Source: Rubrivivax sp.
Lineage (GTDB): Bacteria; Pseudomonadota; Gammaproteobacteria; Burkholderiales; Burkholderiaceae_C
Length of the DNA stretch: 46,496 bases
Assembly (NCBI GenBank): GCA_019635285.1
Contig: JAHBZS010000037.1
Location: 1 to 46,496, forward strand
Direction: 5' to 3'
The notes beneath the pieces were generated by a model. It did no database searches, was not told the DNA's origin, and saw only the letters and a list, made by a program, of their open reading frames with translations. This document shows, piece after piece, positions 28,377 through 35,980 of this stretch (its first letter is position 1; every line of letters starts with the position of its first letter). The translations under genes and the position numbers were made by a program.

Positions 28377-28927
28377 ACGTGCTGCGCACCGCCATCGACG
28401 GCATGCTGATCCTCGAGCCGGCAGTCTTCGACGACGCCCGCGGCTTCTTCATGGAAAGCTACAACGCCAGGGACTTCGACAAGGCCATCGGTGCCGAGGT
28501 CCGCTTCGTGCAGGACAACCACTCCCGCTCGGCATACGGCGTGCTGCGCGGGATGCACTACCAACTTCCGCCTCACGCGCAAGGCAAGCTGGTGCGCGTC
28601 GTGCAAGGAGAGGTCTTCAACGTCAGCGTCGACCTGCGCCGCAGCAGCCCGAGCTTCAGACGCTGGGTGGGCATCGCGCTCGGCGAGGGCCGCCCCCACC
28701 GTGTGTTGTGGCTGCCCCCTGGGTTGGCGCATGGCTTTCTGGTTACCAGCGCCAGCGCAGATCTGCTGTACAAGACCACCGCCTACTACGCGCCACAGGC
28801 CGAGCGCTGTCTGCGCTGGGACGACCCCGCGGTGGGCATCGCATGGCCCGCGCTGGCAGGTGCACCGCGGCTGGCTGAACGCGATGCCACCGCCCCGCGG
28901 CTCACCGACTGCCCGCTTTTCGACTGA
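28373..28927 (+). CDS. rfbC: dTDP-4-dehydrorhamnose 3,5-epimerase
   Basis: 184 residues. A cupin-fold epimerase acting before RfbD in dTDP-L-rhamnose synthesis. Family motifs are FDDARGFFMESYN, FVQDNHSRSAYGVLRGMHYQ with the catalytic His, GKLVRVVQGEVFNVSVDLR, WLPPGLAHGFLV and YKTTAYYAP with the conserved Tyr. The start is ATG 28373, overlapping the rfbD stop by 4 bp. All expected residues appear present, in contrast to the upstream reductase. Confidence 0.94.
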   Translation: MNVLRTAIDGMLILEPAVFDDARGFFMESYNARDFDKAIGAEVRFVQDNHSRSAYGVLRGMHYQLPPHAQGKLVRVVQGEVFNVSVDLRRSSPSFRRWVGIALGEGRPHRVLWLPPGLAHGFLVTSASADLLYKTTAYYAPQAERCLRWDDPAVGIAWPALAGAPRLAERDATAPRLTDCPLFD

Positions 28928-28953
28928 TGCAAAAGGTGTGCATCGGCAGGGCC

Positions 28954-28959
28954 TACAAT
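28954..28959 (+). promoter_or_regulatory. -10-like box in front of the MarR-type regulator
   Basis: TACAAT matches 5 of 6 bases of the -10 consensus. It lies 10 bp before the ATG at 28970, which would leave a leader of only a few bases. No convincing -35 is seen 16-18 bp upstream. Confidence 0.4.
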
Positions 28960-28969
28960 CCTGCGTTCA

Positions 28970-29341
28970 ATGAATGAACGTACCGCCCTCGCGCCGGGCT
29001 CGCTGGCCCCTGGAGACGCCGACGCGGCGCGTCTTGCCGTGATGCGGCTGTTACAGGAACGCCCCGAGCTGTCGCAGCGCGAGTTGTCCGCGGCACTGGG
29101 CCTGAGCCTCGGCAAGGCGCACTACGTACTGCATTCGCTGCTCGACAAGGGGCTGGTCAAGGCCGGCAACTTCCGCCGCAGCGACAACAAGCTGGCCTAT
29201 GCCTATGTGCTGACCCCCACCGGCATGCGCGAGAAGCTGCGGCTGACCCGGTCCTTCCTGTCGCGCAAGGAAGTCGAGTTCGAGCAACTGCGTCGCACGA
29301 TCGCCTCGCTGCGCGACGAACTCGGCGACGCCTCGGACTGA
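28970..29341 (+). CDS. MarR-family EPS-associated transcriptional regulator
   Basis: 123 residues. A winged helix-turn-helix occupies the middle: MRLLQERPELSQRELSAALGLSLGKAHYVLHSLLDKGLVKA, with the wing KAGNFRRSDNKLAYAYVLTPTGM. A helical C-terminal tail (LRLTRSFLSRKEVEFEQLRRTI) follows. This sequence style is the MarR subgroup found within exopolysaccharide loci of betaproteobacteria. It likely controls the surrounding cluster, but its target is not visible. It stands alone between rfbC (42 bp) and the aminotransferase (60 bp). Confidence 0.88.
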   Translation: MNERTALAPGSLAPGDADAARLAVMRLLQERPELSQRELSAALGLSLGKAHYVLHSLLDKGLVKAGNFRRSDNKLAYAYVLTPTGMREKLRLTRSFLSRKEVEFEQLRRTIASLRDELGDASD

Positions 29342-29401
29342 GCGCGAGCACCGCAGGAGACACCGACCCGTGAACAGGCACAACCGAGGGGCAGCGCTGG
29401 C

Positions 29402-30517
29402 ATGAGCGACTCCAAGAAACCCATCTTCGTCACGCAGCCGCACCTGCCGCCGCTGGCGGAACTTATTCCGCTGCTGGAGGAGATCTGGGACAGCAAAGTG
29501 CTGACCAATGGTGGCCCGTTCCATCAGCGGCTGGAAGCGGCGCTGGCGGACTACCTGGGTGTGCCGCAGGTGGCGTTGTTCAGCAACGGCACGCTGGCAC
29601 TGATCACGGCATTGCAGGCACTGCGCGTCACGGGCGAGGTGATCACCACGCCCTTCTCGTTCGTCGCCACGGCGCATGCGTTGCTCTGGCACGGCAACAA
29701 GCCGGTGTTCGCGGACATCGATCCGAAGACGCTGAACCTCGATCCTGCGAAGATCGAGACGGCGATCACGCCGCAGACCACGGCGATCATGCCGGTGCAC
29801 TGCTACGGCCGGCCTTGCGACGTCGCCGCCATCGAACGCATCGCCGACACCTACAACCTGCGCGTGATCTACGACGCCGCACACGCTTTCGGCGTGCGTG
29901 ACGCGGCCGGCAGCGTCCTCAATCACGGGGACCTGTCGGTCCTGAGCTTTCACGCGACCAAGGTGTTCAACACCTTCGAAGGCGGCGCCATCGTGTGCGC
30001 GGATGCCAAGACCAAGGCGCGGATCGATCAACTGAAGAACTTCGGCCATGCCGGAGAAACCACCGTGGTCGCGCCAGGGATCAACGGCAAGATGAGCGAG
30101 TTCAATGCGGCGCTCGGCCTGCTGCAGTTGCGGCACGTCGACGAGGCAATCCGCCGCCGTGGGGAGATCGACGCTCTCTACCGGGCCAGGCTGCGCGACG
30201 TGACAGGGATCCATTGCCTCGGAGACGGCGGCGAGGCGTTCGCCAACCACGCCTATTTCCCGATCCTGGTGCGTGACGACTATGCGTTGAGTCGCGACGA
30301 ACTCAACCAGGCGCTGCGGGATCACGGCGTCATGCCGCGGCGCTATTTCTATCCGCTGATCGCCGAGTTTCCGATGTACCGCGGGCTGCCTTCCGCGCAA
30401 CGTGAGAACCTGCCGGTGGCTTGGACCGCGGCGCGTCAGGTCCTGTGCCTGCCGATCTATCCGGACCTGCCGATCGAGTCCGCCGAGCGCATCGCGCAGT
30501 TCATCGCATCCCGATGA
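29402..30517 (+). CDS. DegT/DnrJ/EryC1-family sugar aminotransferase
   Basis: 371 residues. A PLP-dependent fold type I enzyme that aminates a keto group on a nucleotide sugar. Phosphate-binding SNGTLALI (61-68), DAAHAFG with Asp158, and SFHATKVFNTFEGG with Schiff-base Lys187 are visible. INGKMSEFNAALGLLQL is the substrate/dimer motif. The sequence style is close to VioA/FdtB-type dTDP-4-amino-4,6-dideoxyhexose transaminases, but the substrate is not certain. A downstream acetyltransferase domain is a natural partner for N-acylation of the product. Confidence 0.92.
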   Translation: MSDSKKPIFVTQPHLPPLAELIPLLEEIWDSKVLTNGGPFHQRLEAALADYLGVPQVALFSNGTLALITALQALRVTGEVITTPFSFVATAHALLWHGNKPVFADIDPKTLNLDPAKIETAITPQTTAIMPVHCYGRPCDVAAIERIADTYNLRVIYDAAHAFGVRDAAGSVLNHGDLSVLSFHATKVFNTFEGGAIVCADAKTKARIDQLKNFGHAGETTVVAPGINGKMSEFNAALGLLQLRHVDEAIRRRGEIDALYRARLRDVTGIHCLGDGGEAFANHAYFPILVRDDYALSRDELNQALRDHGVMPRRYFYPLIAEFPMYRGLPSAQRENLPVAWTAARQVLCLPIYPDLPIESAERIAQFIASR

Positions 30518-30557
30518 GCGCCTTTCCCAGGTTGTCGGTCCTGCGGGTGCAGAAGCG

Positions 30558-31256
30558 ATGAAGATCGCCGTCATGCAACCCTACTTCCTGCCCTACATCG
30601 GCTACTTCCAGCTGATTGCGGCCGTGGATCGATTTGTCGCCTACGACCGCATCAAGTACACGAAGAAGGGCTGGATCAACCGCAACCGCTTCCTGCTCAA
30701 CGGCACGGACGCGGTGTTCTCCCTGCCGCTGCGCAAGGGGTCCGACACCCTGGACGTCGTCGAACGCACGCTCGCGCCCGAATTCGATCGGGCCAAGCTT
30801 CTGGCCCAGTTCGCCGGCGCATACCGGCGTGCACCGCAATTTGCCGCCACCTACGCATGGCTCGAGCGCGTCGTGCAGCACGACGACGACAACCTGTTCG
30901 GCTACCTGCACCACGGGCTCGTCGCCACCTGCGAGCACCTCGACATCCGCACCGGGATGACGGTGTCGTCGACCATCGAGCACGACGAGTCGCTGAAGGG
31001 ACAGGACAAGGTGCTCGCGCTGTGTCAGGCGCTGGGCGCGCGTGACTATGTCAATCCGATCGGCGGGACCGAACTGTATTCGCGGTCGGACTTCGCGTCG
31101 CGCGGCGTCTCGCTGCACTTCCTGAAGACGCGGCCCTTCGAGTACGCGCAGTTCGGGCAGCCCTTCGTGCCCTGGCTGTCGATCGTCGACGTGCTGATGT
31201 TCAACCCGCTCGACGTGGTCCGTGCCCGGGTCGCGCACCACTACGACCTGACCTGA
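30558..31256 (+). CDS. WbqC-like family protein
   Basis: 232 residues. The N-terminus MKIAVMQPYFLPYIGYFQLI, then DRFVAYDRIKYTKKGWINRNR, is the family hallmark. The later NPIGGTELY and SIVDVLMFNP also fit. WbqC-like proteins are found in O-antigen, capsule and flagellin-glycan loci, often beside sugar aminotransferases. The biochemical role is poorly defined and is often suggested to be in amino-sugar modification. The start is ATG 30558, 40 bp after the aminotransferase, and it ends 2 bp before the first propeller gene. Confidence 0.88.
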   Translation: MKIAVMQPYFLPYIGYFQLIAAVDRFVAYDRIKYTKKGWINRNRFLLNGTDAVFSLPLRKGSDTLDVVERTLAPEFDRAKLLAQFAGAYRRAPQFAATYAWLERVVQHDDDNLFGYLHHGLVATCEHLDIRTGMTVSSTIEHDESLKGQDKVLALCQALGARDYVNPIGGTELYSRSDFASRGVSLHFLKTRPFEYAQFGQPFVPWLSIVDVLMFNPLDVVRARVAHHYDLT

Positions 31257-31258
31257 CC

Positions 31259-32221
31259 ATGTTCCGCTGGAAGAAGCTCGGCAAGGTGTTCGACCCCGCA
31301 TCCGTGAGCGGGCGCCCATGGCTGAAGGAGTTCGCCCAGGCGCCGGCCACACTGCTGCTCGACGACGTTGTACGGGTCTACTTCTCCTGCCGCCCCGCCG
31401 CCGACGCGAACGGGCAGTACGTCAGTCGCTCCGCCTGGGTCGACCTCGACCGCACAAACCTGTTCCGGGTGCGCGAGGTCGCCAACGAGCCGGTGCTACC
31501 CCTCGGCGGCTTGGGCGAATTCGACGAGTTCGGGACGTACCCCATCTCGGTCATCCGCGACGGCGATGTGGTGCGCGCCTACTACGCCGGCTGGACGCGC
31601 TGCGAGTCGGTGCCCTTCAACACGGCGATCGGCGGTGCGATAAGTACCGACGGCGGACGCAGTTTCACCAAGCTGGGCAACGGACCGGTCCTCGGCTTCT
31701 CTCCCGACGAGCCATTCGTGCTCAGTGGGCCGAAGATCCGCTGCTTCAACGGTCGCTATCACCTCTTCTATATCGCAGGCCGCAAGTGGAAGCTCGTCGA
31801 CGGCCGCCCCGAGCCCGTCTACAAGATCCGCCTCGCGACGTCGGACGACGGCGTGGCGTGGCACAAGCATGGGCGTGACCTGATCGAGAGCCGCATCGAG
31901 CCCGACGAAGCGCAGGCCAGCCCGGATGTGTTCTTCGCCCACGGCCGCTACCACATGTTCTTCTGCTACCGCTACAGCAGCCATTTCCGCGGCCGCGAGA
32001 ACGGCTACCGCATCGGCTATGCGACGAGCACCAACCTCGTCGACTGGGAACGCGACGATGCGCGCGCGGGCATCGGCGTCTCGGACGAAGGCTGGGACGC
32101 CGAGATGGTGAGCTATCCCCATGTATTCGAGCTCGACGGGCAGACCTACATGGCCTACCTGGGCAACCAGGTCGGACGCCACGGCTTCGGTCTCGCCGTG
32201 CTCGAAGGATCGCTGGAGTAG
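31259..32221 (+). CDS. Cytoplasmic beta-propeller glycosidase-like protein, copy 1
   Basis: 320 residues with no signal peptide or membrane segment. Repeated blade-like motifs of the S-x-D-G-x-x-W/F type (STDGGRSFTKLG, TSDDGVAWHKHG, STNLVDWERDD) suggest a five-bladed propeller of the GH43/GH32/GH130 superfamily. Residues shared with copy 2 include FDP, DE-x-G, GPVL, PDE-x-QA, HMFFCYR, YPHVF and the GNQ-x-GR-x-GFGLAVLE end. The catalytic residues cannot be assigned confidently. A cytoplasmic glycosidase-like protein within a polymer-synthesis operon is unexpected. It could be a sugar-nucleotide or lipid-linked-sugar enzyme, or a hydrolase that has lost activity. Confidence 0.75.
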   Translation: MFRWKKLGKVFDPASVSGRPWLKEFAQAPATLLLDDVVRVYFSCRPAADANGQYVSRSAWVDLDRTNLFRVREVANEPVLPLGGLGEFDEFGTYPISVIRDGDVVRAYYAGWTRCESVPFNTAIGGAISTDGGRSFTKLGNGPVLGFSPDEPFVLSGPKIRCFNGRYHLFYIAGRKWKLVDGRPEPVYKIRLATSDDGVAWHKHGRDLIESRIEPDEAQASPDVFFAHGRYHMFFCYRYSSHFRGRENGYRIGYATSTNLVDWERDDARAGIGVSDEGWDAEMVSYPHVFELDGQTYMAYLGNQVGRHGFGLAVLEGSLE

Positions 32222-32224
32222 TCC

Positions 32225-33181
32225 ATGCGCTGGAAGCGTCTCGGCAAGATCTTCGACCCGACCGCGCACCGCCTACCGGCCGGCTGCGCGCAGTTCGCCC
32301 AGTCGCCGCAGGCGCTGGTCTTCGACGACTTCGTGCGCATCTACTTTTCGACACGCTCGGTCGATGCGCACGGCAAGTTCCTCAGCCATGTCGCGTTCGT
32401 CGACATGCACAAGAACCTGCGCGACGTGCTGCGCGTGTCGGCACAGGCCGTGATGCCACTCGGCGCGCTGGGCTGCTTCGACGAGCACGGCATCTTCCCG
32501 ATGAACGTGCTGCGTGTCGGCAACGAGGTCTGGGGCTACACGACAGGTTGGAATCGACGCGTCTCCGTGTCGGTCGACACGGCCATCGGGCTGGCCATCA
32601 GCCGCGACGGGGGCCTGAGTTTCAAGAGGATCGGCGACGGACCGGTGCTTGCGCAGTCGTTGCACGAGCCCTGCCTCGTCGGCGATGCCTTCGTGCGGCA
32701 GGTCGAGGGCCGCTTCCACATGTGGTACATCTTTGGCACGGGCTGGAAACGCTATGCGCCCGACGCCGCGCCCGATCGCACCTACAAGATCGGCCACGCC
32801 ACCTCCCTGGACGGCATCGACTGGCAGAAGGAAGAAGCGCGGCAGATCGTTGCCGACCGCCTGGGCCCGGACGAGAGCCAGGCGCTGCCGACGGTCATCC
32901 ACACGGATGGCCGCTGGCACATGTTCTTCTGCTACCGACAATCGTTCGATTTCCGCGCCAACCCCGACCGCGGATACCGCATCGGCCATGCCTGGTCGGA
33001 TGACCTGTCGAACTGGACTCGCGACGACGACAACCCGCGGCTGGAGGTCGTGGCCGACGACTGGGACGGGCAGATGCAGTGCTATCCACACGTCTTCGCA
33101 TGCGACGGACGCGTCTACCTGCTCTACAACGGAAACCAGTTCGGCCGCCTGGGCTTTGGCTTGGCGGTGCTCGAGCCGTGA
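32225..33181 (+). CDS. Cytoplasmic beta-propeller glycosidase-like protein, copy 2
   Basis: 318 residues, collinear with copy 1 over its whole length, so the pair arose by tandem duplication followed by strong divergence. The matching stretches are RWKRLGKIFDP, FDEHGIFPMNVLR, SRDGGLSFKRIGDGPVL, RTYKIGHATSLDGIDW, PDESQALPTV, GRWHMFFCYR and the final GNQFGRLGFGLAVLEP. There is no signal peptide. The gene begins 3 bp after copy 1, and its stop overlaps the GTG start of the next gene (GTGA). Retention of both copies suggests different substrates or a heteromeric pair. Confidence 0.75.
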   Translation: MRWKRLGKIFDPTAHRLPAGCAQFAQSPQALVFDDFVRIYFSTRSVDAHGKFLSHVAFVDMHKNLRDVLRVSAQAVMPLGALGCFDEHGIFPMNVLRVGNEVWGYTTGWNRRVSVSVDTAIGLAISRDGGLSFKRIGDGPVLAQSLHEPCLVGDAFVRQVEGRFHMWYIFGTGWKRYAPDAAPDRTYKIGHATSLDGIDWQKEEARQIVADRLGPDESQALPTVIHTDGRWHMFFCYRQSFDFRANPDRGYRIGHAWSDDLSNWTRDDDNPRLEVVADDWDGQMQCYPHVFACDGRVYLLYNGNQFGRLGFGLAVLEP

Positions 33182-34380
33182 TTGCCGCCGAGCCCCTGCT
33201 TGTACGCAACCGCTCCGGCCGTGAGGCGGTGCTGGCCCATCTGCAGGCCTGCGACAGCGCGTTCCGCCCGCCGCTGAGCGAGCGCATCGACCTGGTCGCG
33301 TATGCCGAGAAGATCGCGACGCGTGCGGAGCGCTTCGAGGCTTGGGATGGCGAGCGCCTGGTCGCCCTGGTGGCCGCCTACTGCAATGATCCCGACCGGC
33401 GCACCGCTTTCCTCACCAGTGTGAGCGTTCTGCCCGAACGGCATGGCCTGGGTCTGGCGTCGCAGCTTCTCGACTGGTGCATCGATCACGCACGAGCCGG
33501 CGGTTTCGAACGTATCGAGCTCGAAGTGGACGAGAGCAACCAGGCCGCCCTGCGCTTGTACGACCGGCACGGCCTGGTTTTGATCGGCAGGCGTGGCAGT
33601 ACGCGCATCCTGGAACTAGCCCTTGAAAGGACAACTGCCATGGCAACCCGCGACTACGACCGCGAAATCAACGACACCGCCGACCACCAGTACGCCTACG
33701 GCTTCGACTTCGATGTCATGCACCCGTTCATGCTGCGCGCGTTCGAGCCCTTTCTGCGCACCGGCCCGCTGCTGGAGCTCGGCAGCTTCAAGGGCGACTT
33801 CACGCGCCGGCTGCTGCAGCGTTTCGACGACGTCACCTGCGTCGAAGCGTCGGCCGCCGCGATCGACGAGGCCAGGCGGCGTCACGGTGAACGCGTGCAC
33901 TTCGTGCATTCGACCTTCGAGACGGCCACCCTGCCCCGGCGCTACGCGAACATCGTCTTCACGCACGTGCTGGAACATCTGGACGACCCGATAAGCGTCC
34001 TGCGCCGCATCAACGACGAATGGTTGACCGACGAAGGCCGACTGTTCCTGGTGTGCCCGAATGCCAATGCGGCCTCGCGCCAGATTGCCGTCAAGATGGG
34101 CCTGATCAGCCACAACGCGGCGGTCACCCCGGCCGAGGCCGAGCACGGCCACCGCGTCACGTACTCGCTGGACACGCTCGAACGTGACGCGACCCGCGCG
34201 GGGCTGCGGGTCGTGCACCGCTCCGGCATCTTCTTCAAGGCGCTTGCCAACTTCCAGTGGGACCGCCTGCTGCAGACGGACATCGTGTCCAAGGAGTATC
34301 TCGAGGGCTGCTTCCAGCTCGGCCAGCAGTACCCCGACCTGTGCTCCAGCATCTTTCTGCTGTGCGAGCGCGGCCGGTAG
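33178..34380 (+). CDS. GNAT acetyltransferase - class I methyltransferase fusion
   Basis: 400 residues in one uninterrupted frame from GTG 33178, which overlaps the previous stop by 4 bp. Residues ~1-150 are a GNAT domain: SVSVLPERHGLGLASQLL holds the acetyl-CoA loop, and ELEVDESNQAALRLYDRHGL is the usual late strand-helix. Residues ~155-400 are a SAM methyltransferase: PLLELGSFKGDFTRRLL, EASAAAIDEARRR, VFTHVLEHLDDP. No stop codon lies between the domains. An internal ATG at 33640 with a strong ribosome binding site could also give the methyltransferase alone (246 residues). The likely job is N-acylation and methylation of the aminated sugar, an inference from context. Confidence 0.82.
   Translation: MIAAEPLLVRNRSGREAVLAHLQACDSAFRPPLSERIDLVAYAEKIATRAERFEAWDGERLVALVAAYCNDPDRRTAFLTSVSVLPERHGLGLASQLLDWCIDHARAGGFERIELEVDESNQAALRLYDRHGLVLIGRRGSTRILELALERTTAMATRDYDREINDTADHQYAYGFDFDVMHPFMLRAFEPFLRTGPLLELGSFKGDFTRRLLQRFDDVTCVEASAAAIDEARRRHGERVHFVHSTFETATLPRRYANIVFTHVLEHLDDPISVLRRINDEWLTDEGRLFLVCPNANAASRQIAVKMGLISHNAAVTPAEAEHGHRVTYSLDTLERDATRAGLRVVHRSGIFFKALANFQWDRLLQTDIVSKEYLEGCFQLGQQYPDLCSSIFLLCERGR
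33626..33642 (+). promoter_or_regulatory. Internal ribosome binding site and start within the GNAT-methyltransferase gene
   Basis: AAAGGA (33626-33631) lies 8 bp before an in-frame ATG (33640) exactly at the domain boundary. The following MATRDYDREIND is a natural methyltransferase N-terminus. This supports internal translation of a separate methyltransferase. Confidence 0.55.
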
Positions 34381-34468
34381 AACCGGGCGGGCCGCAGGCA
34401 GGTCGGGCAGCTTCGCGGCGAGGCCGTGATCGCCAACGCTCCCATGACAGGCTGATGGCGCACACCAC

Positions 34469-35980
34469 ATGACGTTCCGCATCAACGTCGCGGCCACATA
34501 TCTGAGCCAGGTCTACGTCGCCGTCGTGGGCATCGCGGTGACGCCGCTGTACCTGAAGGCGCTGGGGACGGAGGCCTTCGGCCTGGTGGGCTTCTTCACC
34601 ATGCTGCTCGCCTGGTTCTATCTGCTCGATTTCGGGCTCAGTCCGGCGATCCTGCGCGAGACGGCGCGATTTCGCGGCGGCTCCATGCCCGCCGAAGCGT
34701 TCAGGAAGACCGTCCGTGCGATCGAGCTCCTCTTCCTGCTGCTCGCCCTGCTCAGTGCCGTCCTGACGGCGCTGCTCGCCGAGCCGATCTCGCGCGACTG
34801 GCTGCAGGCATCGCAGCTTTCGCCCGCCACCATGCGCGACAGCCTGTGGTTGATGGCGGGCAGCATCGGCTTGCGCTTCGCCACCGTGTTGTACAGAGCG
34901 CTCATCACCGGCTTCGAACAATTGGCCTGGCTGGGCGCGTTCAACGCATTCATCGCCACATTGCGCGCGTTTGCCGTGCTGCCGGCTTTGGCCTTCTGGG
35001 GCGACACGCCTCGCGTGTTCTTCTGGGTTCAGCTCGCCGTCAGTGTCGTCGAGTTGGCCTGGCTGGCGCGTCATGCCTATCGCCTGTTGCCACCCGCCAG
35101 CAAGGTCGGGCTGTCCTGGGCACCGCTGCGCGGCGTCGCGCGCTTTTCCGCCACGGTAGCCTTCACCAGTGGGCTGACCGTGGCCGTGACGCAGGCAGAC
35201 CGCCTCATCCTGTCGGGCCTGCTGACGCTGCAGGACTACGCCTACTTCAATCTGGCCGTGCAGGTGGCAGGCGCCGTGCTGCTGGCCGCAGCGCCGCTCA
35301 CTGCAGCAATCCTGCCCCGGCTGACCACGCTGGTGGCCAGCAAGGCTGACGACGGCATCAAGCGCATCTATGCCCTCGGGACGGCCTTGACCTCCGCGGC
35401 CACATTGCCGGTGGCGGCGACCCTGGCCCTCTACGGGCACCTCGTGCTGTGGGCGTGGACCGGCCGGCAGGACGTCGCGGCGGCGGGGTCGGGTGTGCTC
35501 GCGCTGTATGCGATCGGCAACGCGGTGCATGCGCACCTGTCCCTGCCCTATGCGCTGCAGTTCGCCCATGGCGTGCTGCGCCTGCACGTCATCGGCAGCA
35601 CCTTGCTGGTGGCGATGCTCGTGCCGGTGCAGGTGCTGATGACGATGCGAGTCGGTGCGCTGGGTGCGGGCTTGTCCTGGTTGGGCATGAACGTGCTGTA
35701 CGCGCTGTTTTGGGTGCCGTTTGCCATGCGCCGCGTCGATCCTGCCACTCACAGGGGTTGGCTGCCGAGCCTGCTGCGTGCGGCAGCGGCGTGCCTGACA
35801 GCCGCTGCGCTCGCCTATCCGCTGCGCGACGCTGCCCTGGCCGGCGGCCGGCTGGCTGCCGCCGCGTTCCTCGTTGCGGTGGCCGCGCTGGCCACCGCCG
35901 CCGCGGTGCTGGCCTGCGCGCCTTTGCGCGAGTTGCTGGCGGCACGCCTGCGGCATTCCGCGGCGGGAGCGCGCGCATGA
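34469..35980 (+). CDS. Wzx-like oligosaccharide flippase
   Basis: 503 residues with about 12-14 hydrophobic segments and the N-terminal style of polysaccharide-transport MATE/MVF proteins (NVAATYLSQVYVAVVGIAVTPLYLKALGTEAFGLVGFF). The motif VTQADRLILSGLLTLQDYAYFNLA is the common mid-protein signature. It would move the undecaprenyl-linked repeat unit to the periplasmic face. An 88-bp gap with nothing notable separates it from the fusion gene. Its stop overlaps the next ATG by 4 bp. Confidence 0.85.
   Translation: MTFRINVAATYLSQVYVAVVGIAVTPLYLKALGTEAFGLVGFFTMLLAWFYLLDFGLSPAILRETARFRGGSMPAEAFRKTVRAIELLFLLLALLSAVLTALLAEPISRDWLQASQLSPATMRDSLWLMAGSIGLRFATVLYRALITGFEQLAWLGAFNAFIATLRAFAVLPALAFWGDTPRVFFWVQLAVSVVELAWLARHAYRLLPPASKVGLSWAPLRGVARFSATVAFTSGLTVAVTQADRLILSGLLTLQDYAYFNLAVQVAGAVLLAAAPLTAAILPRLTTLVASKADDGIKRIYALGTALTSAATLPVAATLALYGHLVLWAWTGRQDVAAAGSGVLALYAIGNAVHAHLSLPYALQFAHGVLRLHVIGSTLLVAMLVPVQVLMTMRVGALGAGLSWLGMNVLYALFWVPFAMRRVDPATHRGWLPSLLRAAAACLTAAALAYPLRDAALAGGRLAAAAFLVAVAALATAAAVLACAPLRELLAARLRHSAAGARA

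Noticed and set aside
34381-34468. 88-bp gap before the flippase gene, examined for a promoter or terminator
   Set aside because: No -10/-35 pair, no strong hairpin and no T-tract could be found.
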